From Spongospora subterranea (Eukaryota; Endomyxa; Phytomyxea; Plasmodiophorida; Plasmodiophoridae), in the NCBI GenBank assembly GCA_900404475.1, contig OUQQ01000096.1, forward strand, positions 20,172-62,313: a stretch of 42,142 bases of DNA, in the 5' to 3' direction. This document shows positions 1 through 11,894 of this stretch, piece by piece. Made by a program: the position numbers and the translations under genes. The stretch's first letter is position 1. Every line of letters starts with the position of its first letter. The notes beneath the pieces are model-generated. The model was not told the origin of the DNA, did no database searches, and was given only the letters and a program-made list of their open reading frames with translations.

Positions 1-57
1 CTACAAAGGGACACCGGTTAAATTCCAATGACCGTTCGTAACCCGTGATCAACGTAC

Positions 58-447
58 AATTGCGGCGTCTCGCCTCAGATCAATATCCGATTCGACGGTC
101 AGTTTGACGGAGCGGCCGCGATCGCGGATCGGCCCCGATTCGTCGACTTGAACGAGTTTGTAGGTGCACAAGCTGCATTGCCATATGAACAGGGATATGT
201 CCAGGAACCCATCCTGTAATGACTTCCCGAGGTACCGGTCAACGGAACGCGATCTGCATTCGGGGCACGAGTCCTGGGTCGCCTCGATCGCGGCAATCTC
301 GATCAGCAGAGCGACCGAGTTTGTGGGCGCAACGGGCGATCCGTTATCGCCACCGTCGACAAACACATCGCCACCTCTGGCGTTCTCATCGTTTTCCGAC
401 AGTTCCGCCCTGCACATCATCCCGACCTGTTCGCCGATTATCGCCAT
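58..447 (-). CDS. ZPR1-like zinc-finger protein, N-terminal exon (gene runs off the left edge)
   Basis: This reads as the first zinc-finger module of a ZPR1-family protein, which in other eukaryotes binds eEF1A and shuttles between cytoplasm and nucleus. The visible pattern is CPEC, about 29 residues, CSLC, then a stretch resembling the ZPR1 signature G-x-I-x3-G-x-S-x-x-L-x-V followed by DLRRDA. The frame closes at 49-51, but a GTACGT donor sits just before it (57 down to 52). The first bases of the window read CCTTTGTAG on this strand, a good acceptor. The intron would therefore span 1-57, with the next exon just outside the window. The start at 447 (MAIIGEQ) is a guess; a second ATG lies at 420. 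An upstream open stretch (about 450-735) could be 5' UTR or another exon. Only one of the two expected zinc fingers is in view. Confidence 0.5.
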
Positions 448-2487
448 GCGTGGATGGCGCCGGGCGGGCAGACTCGCCAAAGAGGGCCGGTTGCCTGCCG
501 CCCGGTTCTCGTTACCAGGCGCGACACCGTCACGGACTCCGTGGGCGATGGCGATTCATTGATTGGCGCCGCCACAAATGCCTGCAAGACCGACGTCAAA
601 TTCGGAGGGGAAATCCGAGATTGGTCAACGTTGTTGTCCTTATCGACAATGGTGAAGTTGAGGGCGTTATCAAAGCAATCAGCAGAATATTGTTTGCCCT
701 TTTTTCCCTGATATCGTGATCCATCTCGACACATATATAGTTGTGACCAGGGGGGATCTGTCACCCATTAAGTTGGAACTGGTCATTGGGGAGACACTTT
801 AAGGGTTGGTCTGTCCTGGTGTTGATCATGCCAACAATATTGACCAATGTCGACAATTCGGGGTTCACTTTTGATCTAATATCGTTTGTGACATCCCATT
901 TCATGATTGTGGTAATCCAATAAAAGGGCTTGTCAATGACCGATCAACGTGGTCGGCTATAGCTTCTCTCCCAGAAACCCATCAGGTAAGGACAATTGTC
1001 ACTCTGTATTTCCGATCGTTTTTCTCCTTTCCTCACTGTTCTCCACGATCCACTCTTGTGGAATCTTGTCGGAATCACAACACGTCTCGCCGATAGTGAA
1101 ACAGTTATTCGCCCAATAGTTCAATATCAAGAGGGTCCTCACAGCCTGTTGATATTGTTCATCACGATTATGGTCAACATCTGTAGGGTCTCACACTGTG
1201 TCTCTCTTTCCAATTGTTCTCGCCGGCCTTTCATGTGCCTGGCTTCCTTGTACGATCGGTCGGTTTATTGTGCACCCAATGGTGCTCTGTCAGTAGTAAA
1301 CGATCTCCATTAATTCACAATCGCCTTGTTCAATACCCATTCTGTCTCTAAGAAGTCGCCCTAATCCGTCTCCCACAACCCATCTTGCAGCGCGGCAACG
1401 CCCTTTTCTTTCGTCAAACGGCGGCGCCTGTTGGTCCGGTACGACCGTGGGCCACATCATTTAAAACCGGAATAGACCGATCTACCTGAACAGGTATTTA
1501 CCAGTCCACTATGATTCAATGGCAATGCATATTGATTGGGCGATGGGCAATGGCCCCGTTTTCCAGTCGTCACATTATTGGCGTTGTTTGTTGGAACGCT
1601 TGTTCCATTACGACAGCATCAATTCCCATATATTGGGCGATGCGGGGTGACGCCATCGGCCATCTTCATTAGAACAGTGATTGCACAGGTTTGTTGAGGC
1701 CGATCGGCCGCTGTCAATGGTTAATCTGGTGGCGTTAGTTGGCGCTTCAGATACGTGGCGGTGGTCAACCCAGCGACGATCTGGCCAATGCGATACTATA
1801 ATGATGTAGCTGGCCCGCACCGGCGTTAGGCTTTGATCGCTTGTCAATAGACTGGTCAAGGATCGTATCAGCACCAGCAATTATCATTGACCCACTGCGT
1901 TGAATTACGCCAATCATAAGGGCGCTTGGATAACGGTGCACTACTACCGGCAATGCATCTGTATAACAAATACATTCCTCTCGTAGACGTTCAAAGTGAA
2001 CCGTTCTACTGCTACTTTGAGCAATGGGTCATGAACTAACCGATCAATTGTTGTTTTTCCATGATCAAAACAGGACGATGGGCAAAATGTAGAGCTTGTA
2101 ATATTATGTTGAGCGCAAGATTGTAGCAGGGAACCTGGCGATACGATATCCGCCAAGGAGGACGTTGACTAGCTGTAACCCAACGAAACGGTTCCCGTCG
2201 TAACCTGGTCGGTCGTCGCCCTGATGCCGTTTCCTGCGTCAAGATGTCGGGATGATTGTCTATGGTGCTATCTACGACACCGCTGGTTATTGTTGCCTGC
2301 ATTCAATTCAGGCACTATCAAAGGAATGTCGATCAGGAACCGAGATGACGAGAAGAGGTTCCAAATTCGTTCAGGATCTACGAAACAGGTCAAGTTTTCA
2401 TCGGTCTTGAAATGAAAAATAAAGTAGAGCGATAAGTTGGTGAATGATCAATATATGAGTGATTTTAACGCCACAACTGCGCTATGT
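448..2487. other. Stretch without a supported gene
   Basis: Between the ZPR1-like exon and RPLP0 I find only short, mutually overlapping open frames. They show no domain motifs and no chain of plausible short exons. Many lack an ATG. The part nearest 450-735 may be the ZPR1 leader. The part next to 2487 must contain the RPLP0 3' UTR; an AATAAAG-like element is visible on the other strand near 2420. I see no transposon, tRNA or tandem repeat here. Confidence 0.5.
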
Positions 2488-3420
2488 TTAGTCAAAAAGA
2501 CTGAAATCTCCCTCATCATCGTCCTCGGATTCCTCTTCAGCAGGAGCGGCTTCCTCAACCTTGGCTTCGGCGACTGGGGCGGCGGCAACCTTGAACGCAT
2601 CAGGGTTGGCCAGATACTCCTTGAACTTGGTGGCCTCCTTGAAGTCGAAATTGGTGGAGACGGCGATGGCCAAGCAGCTCTTGAAGGCCAGGGCAACAGA
2701 GTGGGGAATGGAGGCGGCGGTCGGGATGCCGACTTGCAAGGAGACGGCGGCCACAACGGAGACGGCCATGTTGAACTTGCTGATCAGATGGGCCTCGGAC
2801 AGGTCGAGAATCTCGGACGAGTAAACGGAGCCGGAATCGTAGATCTGGGTGATGACCAGACCGTACGAGAACGGGCGGATGTTGAGCTTGTTCAACAAGG
2901 CGACTTCGGAGTTGCCGACCTTGTCGCCCTTCTTCACCAGGTGCACCACGTTCGTGATCTCGATACAACTCTTGACGATCTTGGTGGGGATGTTCAGGGC
3001 CTGGAAGAACGAGGTCTGGCCGGGATCACAGCCGGTCGGCCCAGCCGGGATGAACACGTCGATCGGGGCGACGACACCGGGACGAGCGGCGGCGGGCATC
3101 TGGTTCGACAGGACGATATCGCGGATCTCCTTCAGATCGCAGTTCGTGAACACCAACCCGATGTTGGATTGGATGAAGGGCAGGAGCGCCTCGAGTTTCG
3201 GGTTCTGGACCATGACCTCACGAATAACGCGACGCATCATGGTGTTCTTTCCCATGAGGATCGACGCCTTTCCGCGAAGGTCGATACGGATCTGCTGGAG
3301 CTGGTTCGACCCAACATGGTCGGCGTGCACCACGAGGATGTTCTTGTGGTCATTGAGGTATGATGCGAGGCGTTCACAGAATTCGACCTTGCGCTCGGAA
3401 TAGACACGTTCAGCGTTCAT
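2488..3420 (-). CDS. RPLP0: 60S acidic ribosomal protein P0 (uL10)
   Basis: This is a complete single-exon gene of 310 residues, close to the usual P0 length (about 310-320). P0 forms the base of the ribosomal stalk, anchors P1/P2 dimers and helps recruit translational GTPases. The N-terminal rRNA-binding L10 domain is clear: GKNTMMRRVIRE at about 58-69, then PGVVAPIDVFIPAGPTG and the GQTSFFQALNIPTKI insertion-domain block. An Ala/Glu-rich hinge leads to the conserved acidic tail ending DDDEGDFSLFD. The terminal FSLFD, rather than FGLFD, is typical of plants and many protists. It is the only long gene here without introns, as is common for highly expressed ribosomal protein genes. The start ATG at 3420 gives MNAERVYSERK, which aligns with the family N-terminus. 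Confidence 0.97.
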   Translation of the reverse strand: MNAERVYSERKVEFCERLASYLNDHKNILVVHADHVGSNQLQQIRIDLRGKASILMGKNTMMRRVIREVMVQNPKLEALLPFIQSNIGLVFTNCDLKEIRDIVLSNQMPAAARPGVVAPIDVFIPAGPTGCDPGQTSFFQALNIPTKIVKSCIEITNVVHLVKKGDKVGNSEVALLNKLNIRPFSYGLVITQIYDSGSVYSSEILDLSEAHLISKFNMAVSVVAAVSLQVGIPTAASIPHSVALAFKSCLAIAVSTNFDFKEATKFKEYLANPDAFKVAAAPVAEAKVEEAAPAEEESEDDDEGDFSLFD

Positions 3421-3639
3421 GATGATATAGAAGGGATCTGGGCCTGAACAGTACCGGCTGTGTTGGACACTTTAAACCGATAACGGTGGCTAGTCAGTCA
3501 GAGTTTCAGAAATGAGCACACTCATAATCAGCCAAGCGCTGGTGCCGTGGCGGACTGCGTGGCTGGTGCTAATGGCGTTTTAGGGCCGCGCCCCATATCA
3601 ACATGTTACTGACTGTAGGTGGATAAGTCGGTCAGGGAC

Positions 3640-6600
3640 TCAGGGCGCAATCGTCGGACAACATGGCAATCTCGCCGATATCGGATCGATTAATTGGATA
3701 AAGTTATCGCCGTATAAATCCGATCTATCGTCGCTGTCGATTCGACGACGCGATGGAGAATTTGCAGTACCAATGTTCGATTGCGGAATTGGACTTTTGT
3801 TGGTGGTGGTGATAGCGGATACGTAATCAATGATATCAGTGACTCTGAACAAAACCATGGGCTTTAGTATTTTCGGATTAAATGGATAATCGCTCGCCAA
3901 GGCGTTCCTTTCAGCCGCAAACGGGCCGTCAATATATCAATCAATTGTTTATATTTCCTATAAATAGTAGTCTGGTGCACTATTCGTGGTTGATAGCAGC
4001 AGCGTATGTGGTGAATCCAGCTTATTGCCAGGAACTTTTCTGGGTGACACTTCATTGATGACAATGGGAGCGCGGCTGTTGAGATTGGCCACCCATATCT
4101 GGTTCATACGCGTGTCAAATAGTCGCTGAACATGTGGAGGAGTGCGTTTTTGGATTTCTTTCATCTTTCGCATGCACGATTCATCTAATCCTCGAACGCG
4201 ACTAGATAGAATGAGCTGTTTTCGTAAATGTTTCAGGACATTTCGTCTTGAAGTTGTTAGCCCAGCGAACCATGGAAACGCGGACCACTTTGTTCTAGCG
4301 ATATGGTGTTCAAGTACAACGAGAATTGAGGCGGCATGGACAGAGAATTTATCGGGACTTCGCCGCAGGTATGCCACTAGCTCCGTGCATGTTGGGAAAA
4401 GTAAACTCTTCGATTTGAACTCGTATTTGACCTGTTGAATTATAGACCTAAAAACTGGATCTCAGTAATGCTGATGTGACCGAAAATTTGCCCTTTACAG
4501 ATGAATCAAATCGCGAAGGCCTATCGTGAGAGTCTTCGTACCCGACAGATCGCAGTCACAAATGATAGCTAGATCATCGCCGCTGTTCCGATCCAAAAGC
4601 ATGAGCTTATGGACCGACGACATGGTCGCCAGTAAAGCAAACAATGCTATAACAAATGGCGAATACCATGGAACCACTGTTGGTGTTGTAGTCCCGCCTT
4701 GACCATTGACTGCTGCCTGGTGAAGGTAGATGATCGAGTCAATTATTATAACGCGTGCAGACCTCGGCACGATGCACTGAAATATTTGTAAATGCTCCTT
4801 TGGACTGTTGAGACCGTTTGCAGTTTCTCGAGTGACAACAGCACGATGCCGGTATTGTGGGTTCCGACGATGGGCGGACGAACACTTTTTATCAGCGCGA
4901 TGTTGCCAGCGGGATTCCTGAGACCTTATTCGTTGTGACCTCACAAATTTTGATGATGGAGACACGGTTTTGGAGCGGGTTAGAACAGGAACTCCTTCAA
5001 AATCAAACAACGCCTATACTCGAAATAAGCTCAACCTTGAAGAAAACAAACCGCTGCACAACTTTGTCCACATCTTTTGTTCCGAAGCAAAGCAGTCCCG
5101 CATTAGATTGCTGCAAATGAGTAGTTATGTCTGACAGCGATAATATTGATGATAGATCGCCCTTCAGTTGCGGAATGACGATATACTGGATATGGCCGAT
5201 CCATGATGTGTTAGAGCCTGAAAGTCCCCCATATCTTTCAGTATCCCAGATAGTTGCATTTAGGCCTAACCGCTCAAGCAGCCCATTCCTTTAACGAACA
5301 AAATCAGTAATCAGATTGATACAAAGACAATAACGGCAAAACTTTACCATTGAAAATATTCAGACCGTGAGAACGTCGATGATGTGACCAAAACTGTGTT
5401 GAAATTTGACAAGGTATCGAACCTCGGTACTGATCGTATGTTGTGGTGCATCTCCTCAATTTGCTTTCCTCGCAGCAGCAGCATTGCGGACCACGAGCAT
5501 TCGGTAAAGTACAAACGCGCCATATGTGATGACATCTTCACATTCATTTTGATGTCGCAAGGTGTCATTGCACCAGCTAAAAACAAAAATTCCTTTGGCA
5601 ATGTGATGTCAGCGATCCCATTGGACAAACCGTGAATGATTCGAAAGCGAGCGAAATGTGGATTAACGAGGTCATAATCATCATTTAGCTCCTTATGCAT
5701 GAATAAGCCAGAACCTAACTGAACATGAACCTAAAATATGTGCTTACTTAGCATTTTGTCTAAGAAACGCCCATTTCGAAAATTACCTCAAGATCATTAT
5801 GGAACTGGCGTCCATATGATTTTGGGCTAATGTTGTTGATGCGAAGATGAATGAGGCCATTTTCGTCCAGAGCCAATACTTTTGAATAGGAAACAACCTC
5901 AAGGCGAATAGGGAAGCGGATGTTGATTTTCAAGGGAGAGATTACAAACGGAGAAAATGGCATTCCGCGTAATGAGAGGACCGGGGTGATCCCGACACTT
6001 TTAGAATAGTGGTCGTTCGGCAAACAATCGTTCTCAGAAATTGGCGGGAGCGTGAAATGAGCGGCGTCATGAATAGCGTAATCAGAATAGGGAGGTACTG
6101 GAGGTATTGAAATGCAACCGCTAAGCGGACGACATTGGTCGGTACTATACGACAATGTGCACGCTATAAGGCATAGTCAGATAAAGCAGAGATGGTGAGA
6201 CATGATTACCTGGAAGCGTTATTGACCCGTTGTTGCGAATCTGCAAGGATTTAATCTGAAACTGTGATCCAGGCTGGAAAATGCCGTCATCATCATCTAG
6301 AAACCGACTTGAAAAACAAGAATCAACTTGATCCGCCAATTTACCATCTTGGAATTCATAAAAGGATACAGTTGGATGATATAATTTGGGCCCTGTCTCC
6401 AAAACCCGTCCGTTCCTTTCGACAACCTTATAAATAACGGATCCGTCACGGCCGTTTTCACCATTAGCAGCAGGATTGCCTTTAAGTCCAGGGCGGCCAT
6501 CTGGGTACCAGCTAGACCTGAAGAAAAACGGCGACGGTTTCCGCCCTCCTCGCCCCCCGCATCCTCCATTACCTGATATATAATGATAATGAGGCGATTG

Positions 6601-7424
6601 TCCTAATGGGACTGATAATGTAGTCAGAGGGGGTTACACGACCTGGCTGACCCCTGATACCGCCTCTACCGCCAGACACGTTAATATCCAGTACCTGACG
6701 ACACACAGGGGCCCAGTCAGCTATGGGTTACCATCAACCAGGGACAACCACACCAGGGGACCATCAGGACCCATGGCGACACAGCACATTACCATCAATA
6801 GGCTAGGGTCGCTGGACGAAACCACTAAATCGGCACCATGGCCGCCGTTTCCTCCACACCCTGCGTTGCCACCGTTCCCCCCATCACCCCCTGCCGATCC
6901 TGGCGCCTTTGAGTTCGGATCATAGTCCAGGCCGTTACCCTAATATAGATCACATTATCTGTACTGCACCTGATCCATTGTGCGATGATGATTACGCCAT
7001 CCCCTCCATGGCCGCCGTTGTGCCCGTTCAGTCCAGTCGCCTTCACCATGACACGCCCATTTCCGACATGCTCATTGATACGATGGCGTTCCACTTCGGC
7101 GAACCCGTTGATATACTTGTTGACCTTCATCACGATAGCGCCATCGCTATCTCTGTCGAGCATGATCGACATCGATGGTGCATCATATCCTGGCAATCCA
7201 TCGATTCCGTCTCCGCCGTCGTCCCCATGTCCTCCGGTTCCGACGTGATCGCCTCCCGGCTGCCCTGACACCCCGTGTGGCGACCTGATCTGCTGCCCCG
7301 GCCCGTGTTCGGGGCACAGATCGATGACGACACCCCGATCGGTATCCCGATTCCGAACAGGTGGATGTGTGTAAGGCGACACCGCTATAAAATCCCGATT
7401 GTCGCCAATAATCGCTGCATTCAT
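3640..7424 (-). CDS. Large glycine-rich repeat protein of unknown function (multi-exon, ends approximate)
   Basis: I do not recognise a named function. From the N-terminus (ATG 7424, MNAAIIGDNRDF) the protein runs through glycine-rich blocks such as GGHGDDGGDG, GGHGGDG and GGDGGNGGNAGCGGNGGHGA. These resemble GGxGG repeats of other large uncharacterised eukaryotic proteins and are more irregular than collagen. Next comes a beta-rich region (KVVERNGRVLETGPKLYHP, then QIKSLQIRNNGSITLPG near 6210-6250). Downstream exons include LVTSSTFSRSEYFQW (about 5344-5400), GLLERLGLNATIWDTERYGG (about 5200-5285) and a stretch with a hydrophobic segment, SPFVIALFALLATMS (about 4610-4655). Introns of 50-85 bp join several blocks in frame, for example before 6930 and before 6570. 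Exon joins between 6200 and 3640 are not all resolved. The final exon (ending PTIAP, stop 3640) is tentative, and two genes instead of one remain possible. Confidence 0.5.
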
Positions 7425-7678
7425 ACACACCCGATATCGAAGAGGGTATCTCCCGACAAAGTCAAATCGTCCACGAGAGAATGGTCGATATCGTTCTGAT
7501 CAAGTTGTATACCACAACCAGTCCCTATGATAGACAGCAGGTGGTGTGTCCCACCCCACCAAAGCCCTCAAATCGCCCTCTCGCGTAATTGTGCTAACGA
7601 AGGTCAAGGCGCAATTCGGGGGTCGGATCGCTGGGTCGTGATCAATGAAAGATGTCGCATTGTCGAAACCAAGACAGT

Positions 7679-10138
7679 TTATGATGGGGGAGGAATGCTG
7701 TCTCGGGATTCCTCCCTCTTTGGCTCGGGTCTGGAAATCAACGAGTGAATCTGGTTGAGTCAATGAGCAACCGTTCTGGCCACACATTGGCGAACGAACC
7801 TTGGCGATATCAGAGGTCAACTTTGCCAATGCTGCTTGCACGTCAAACGGTTCTTGAGAACGCCCTGATTCATCGGAGACGCTTCCGCTTCTAGGACAGT
7901 TATACTTTGCACTGCAGTGGGTCAGTGACAAACGGATCCCAGATGCAAGACATTCGACGTACACGTCCTGAAGATGGCGTAATTTCACTTTCGCTCGGTT
8001 GGTTAATAGCTCCAAGCATTCTTCATCGTCATTGACGGCTTCCTGAAGGGCCTTATAGGACACATACAATAACTGGCATTGCGTCTTGCTCCTGTCGAGA
8101 ACGTGTTGTTGTTCAATATTCGCTAATAACACATTCACCAAACCCGATATACTTATAACTGCAAGGCCACGTCATTGTTTTGCTAAGGAACAGGCTGATT
8201 TCACCGAAAGAATAGCCTGGAAAACAGCCAGATTGAGCTGAGTAACTGTTGTCAATATTGACCCGCAACCTTGCCTTGTGAAAAGAAACCTACACCCTCA
8301 CCCGACTTGGCGATTTGTTGGACCGTTCCTTTAGCGACGACGTATAGCCCTAACAGATAGAGTCAATCGCAGTTCAATGGGACGGTACATCCTGAACACC
8401 TTTGCAGACCTCCCCTTCTTTGGCGATCATCTGGTTGCGAACAACGTAGAACGGGCTAATGTTTGCGACCAACTTATAATGAACATCACTGTGGGAACTT
8501 TCCAGATTCGCGAACGTTCGAGACATTCTGAGGTTCGCCTGAAATCGCTCCCACATTAGCAGGTACCGAACATCCACAGGCAGCTCATTTCTGATGGTTT
8601 CCCAATCCTCCAGAAGCGGCGCTCTACGCCACTGGCTGATAGATTCGGGATATAAAACAAAACCGTTCGCATGAAATAGGTCCAGAGATCACCTGGACAT
8701 CTGTTGAAGAACACGTTGTTGTAGGCCCTTACTGATACCCATCGTCCGACAGAAAGACAGTAAGGCCGCCATCCGGCTTCGGAACCGGCGACCATCTTTG
8801 TCGTAATCATAAAGCAGGGAGGTCACGTTGGCCTTTGGTGGAAAAACAGACATGATCATTGAACAGCATTTGCACGCAAGGAAACACCATTTACCATCGT
8901 ATCTGAGTTAAACACATAAACAACAAGGGCCATGGCAAGTTGTGAAGAAATTGGGCAATCTTACACGAAAACATGATGACCCCGATCAGAAACAACATCA
9001 TGGCGAACACTATTTCTGGACGCGTTCTTGGCGTTATATCCCCTTGGGCACCATTAAAGAGGGGGTCATCGCAATACGTGAACGAATGTACAGACCGTAA
9101 CCAACGGTCGTCAGCGTTGTGAACGCAAAGTAGAGGCAGACGACATATCGCTCGAGCAAGTTCTGATCGGACACAAGATTATCTTGAGACCAGACACGAG
9201 ATATCCAGCTATTTGGGTTGCGAATATACGCCCGGCCAATAAAATACCATAAACATGCCGACAGATGGCCAACCAGGAAAACGGTAAAACAAAGCTTGAT
9301 TAGCCGCATTATTCCAGGATGAATTTGCGTGTTGAATTCGGCTTTCATAATCTTTCCCGATAGCCTGAAAGCTTTGAAAGCCTGAGGTTGATTGTGTTAG
9401 GCGGGTTGTGAACAACAAACAGCTATTGAAGGGTTATCAATACTTTGAAGAGACGAGTTAACCTCAGAAAGTTTACTGGCAGGAATATACCTAAAGGGAC
9501 AACGATAAGGTTCCGGGGCCGGAATTGGAACCTCGATGGCGCAAACCGTCTGTTTGGTTAACATGCAGCTCAATCGCCAAAGATATATACGAATACGGAA
9601 TTCCCGATATAACGTCAACCGCGAACCATCCCTGAAGATAGTAGAGCAACGACCTTGATCGTGGCAGAATTATTTCTCCAAGGGAACTGGTGTGAATGGC
9701 CAGACACTGCACAGCAATGTCGACCAGGAATATCGTGTCGGCCACGATATTGTCGATCGGAACAGGGTACATGGGAAGGAATGCTTGTGAATATATCAGT
9801 GAATAGCAGCAGGGCATTTCCAGTGATCATTGCCTCACCGAATTGAAATGGGATTACTGTAATTGAATACAGGACGCTGATCATCATAACCACATCCCAT
9901 ACCTGTTTCGCAGCACATTGAGTGTTCCGCAAAATGCTTCTCCCAATTGTTTGTTTCCCACATGCCGGGCCGACGAATCGGGCAATAAAAATCGAGTCGC
10001 CGCAACGTCAGATTCGACCTTAGCTGCGTTATCATCGCAATTACTGAGTCGTCGGTCAGCATTGATTGGTTTCTCCGCCGGATCCGCAAGGTCAACGCGA
10101 TGCTCTCCAATATCGACAGCATCCGATTTCGATGGCAT
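7679..10138 (-). CDS. Voltage-gated potassium channel with cyclic-nucleotide-binding-type domain (EAG/HCN/CNG superfamily)
   Basis: This is a six-transmembrane plasma-membrane channel subunit. The start at 10138 gives MPSKSDAVDIGEH. S1 begins VWDVVMMISVLYSITVIPF. S2 is DNIVADTIFLVDIAVQ, followed by the S3-like LQGWFAVDVISGIPYS. S4 and the S4-S5 linker include FKAFRLSGKIMKAEF. S5 is FTVFLVGHLSACLWYFIG. The pore reads FAFTTLTTVGYGD, with the selectivity-filter codon split by a 53-bp intron (9043-9095). S6, a C-linker (MAALLSFCRTMGISKGLQQR) and a cNBD (IAKEGEVCKGLYVVAKGTV, then SFGEISLF) follow. The GYG filter means K+ selectivity. S4 has fewer regularly spaced arginines than classical Kv channels. 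Intron joins around S3-S4, S6 and the end of the cNBD are approximate. The C-terminus may end at 7679 after a 49-bp intron, or read through to a stop at 7500. Confidence 0.85.
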
Positions 10139-10362
10139 ATCAGAACCGAATGGCGCCGCCCTTAGGTCAAGTGAAACAATTATATGACGTAGCCCAATAA
10201 TACACCAATAACGTTAAATCGTGGACGCGCCATCAAGACAGTGGAGTAGCGCCATACTGCAGGGCCCACCAACGTTTTAGATTGCAACTTGAGGTCGCTC
10301 AAACGACAGACGGCTGGTCGTATTTCAGAGAATGAAGTGTGGCCATGCGATGGTTATAACAG

Positions 10363-10970
10363 TTATTTATTGTCTGGTCTGCCTCTGCCACCTCGCGGGC
10401 CTCCACGACCGCCCCGGCCTCGGCCACGACCTCCTCGCCCACCACGGTCGGAACTGCCTCCTCGCCCTCCTCGCATCGCTCGTAAATCACTAGATCGGCG
10501 TTATGGTTCGGGTTGAGATAGGAAAACGGGCATTCGAGAAAGCCATACCGCTCGGTTTCGACAACCTTATCAATAGTCGTTTCGGGGATACGAAGGTATT
10601 TGATGTTATTTCCTCGAATATAAACAGCAGACATTCGCCAAAATCTGTCACAATCCTTGGATAAAGTCAGTACACGGTAGACGGCCCATAGGATATAAAA
10701 ATACTAACCCGGCTAGTGCGAACAATATCTTTTAGGTTTAGATTCATCCAGCTATCGATATTGACGAGCCGACCATTATAAGTTTCACCATTCTTTAATT
10801 CTACGAGCTAAGAAAAATGAAACCATCAATAACAATAATTTCGCATCGGTATAGATACAGATTAGGTCGCACCATTGGACTGCCTTGGGCGGCACGAAGC
10901 AAGGAAAGAGGAAGCTAAGGAACCGTGTTAGCACGTGATATTACCAGCGAGAATACCAGGGGCGCACCAT
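10363..10970 (-). CDS. LSM4: U6 snRNA-associated Sm-like protein LSm4
   Basis: LSm4 is a subunit of the LSm2-8 ring that binds the U6 snRNA 3' end and of the LSm1-7 ring in mRNA decay. A five-exon model gives 125 residues, the normal size: exons 10970-10968, 10914-10873, 10807-10709, 10655-10549 and 10489-10363, with introns of 53-65 bp. The first intron lies immediately after the ATG, so the protein reads M then [14 protein letters not shown]. The Sm1 motif is [20 protein letters not shown], and Sm2 is [16 protein letters not shown]. The C-terminus is an RGG tail ([19 protein letters not shown]), characteristic of LSm4 and a likely arginine-methylation and RNA-binding segment. The exon 4 join at the GTATGG donor (10548) is needed to enter the RGG frame and works without a stop. 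Confidence 0.95.
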
Positions 10971-11894
10971 AACGCCGTTCGAGAAACCGACTTGGTTCAG
11001 CAGGCAACCAACGTTGGTGGACCTGGTTCAGTTGGCCAATGGCCAATACTCGGAAAGTGGAATCGGGATGAACGTTGATATGAGGCCAACAGACGGCTCG
11101 GCCTCCTTCAGTGCCGCACACCCCCAAACTGCTGTCTGAACTGTGTTCACCTATGTGAACACATCCAGACTGTGCCATTGATAATGTCCTGATCGCGAGC
11201 ACTGTGTCAAAAGGGTTAAGCGATCCGTCCAGGCAATGTGTGTCGGTTAGGCGATCATGCCATATCCTCGAACCGAAACACAAGTTGCTTCACAACAACG
11301 TGAACTGCAGTGGCGAATCGACCATTCGAGTGTCGGATTGAACTCGAGGATATCAACGTTTTCAGCAGTGAAATGCGAGGAAATAGTTGGGGCCAATGAC
11401 TACGCAGATGGAGGCATAATAACCAAATTCTATCGCTATTTGGGGGGTCTATTCTTGATCAAACTAGAAACTCGATTTTCTTTGCAATCGGTAGTTTATT
11501 TTGATGTCGAATGCCGTATCCAGAGTACGCGCTGTGGCTCCAGAGAAGTTACTCACGATCAATCAAGTGTCCCAACAAAAAGCACATACCTAGAACCAAC
11601 TAATCGGTTCCGTATCGATTACAGAGAAGGAATCTGTGCATAGACACCGGTGTCTGCTGATTCAGGCATGCGCTTTTGAGAGCCAATTTCGCACTCGTTC
11701 CAAATTTCAATTGCATTCGCCATGTTAAGCAATCTTTCAAGATTCTTCAAAAACACATTGTCTGTCTTCGGATCACACCTTTGCCGCAAGAAGTGTTTTC
11801 GCGACACCATTGATAAGACGACGGTTTTTCACCCGAGTGTTGAACCACCGTGCTAGACACCTCAACAACGTTCGCCTCTTCCTCATGTCAGAAC
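10971..11894. other. Intergenic stretch without a supported gene
   Basis: Upstream of LSM4 there are open frames on both strands (for example about 10915-11283 and 11257-11643). None shows a family motif, and the first overlaps LSM4 exon 1. The stretch lies downstream of the integrase relic on its strand, so it could hold retrotransposon tail sequence. I cannot recognise an LTR, polypurine tract or terminal repeat. Confidence 0.4.

Noticed and set aside
1608..2302. Several minus-strand open frames of 60-90 codons
   Set aside because: Most lack an ATG, they overlap each other in different frames, and no splice combination gives a longer product or a recognisable motif.
2437..3363. 308-codon plus-strand frame across RPLP0
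   Set aside because: It is the antisense shadow of the RPLP0 gene, whose protein is unambiguous. Its composition (Gly/Asp/Leu/Val) is typical of a reverse-strand reading of coding DNA.
10915..11283. Minus-strand 122-codon frame upstream of LSM4
   Set aside because: It begins without an ATG, overlaps LSM4 exons 1-2 in another frame, and has no similarity I can recognise.
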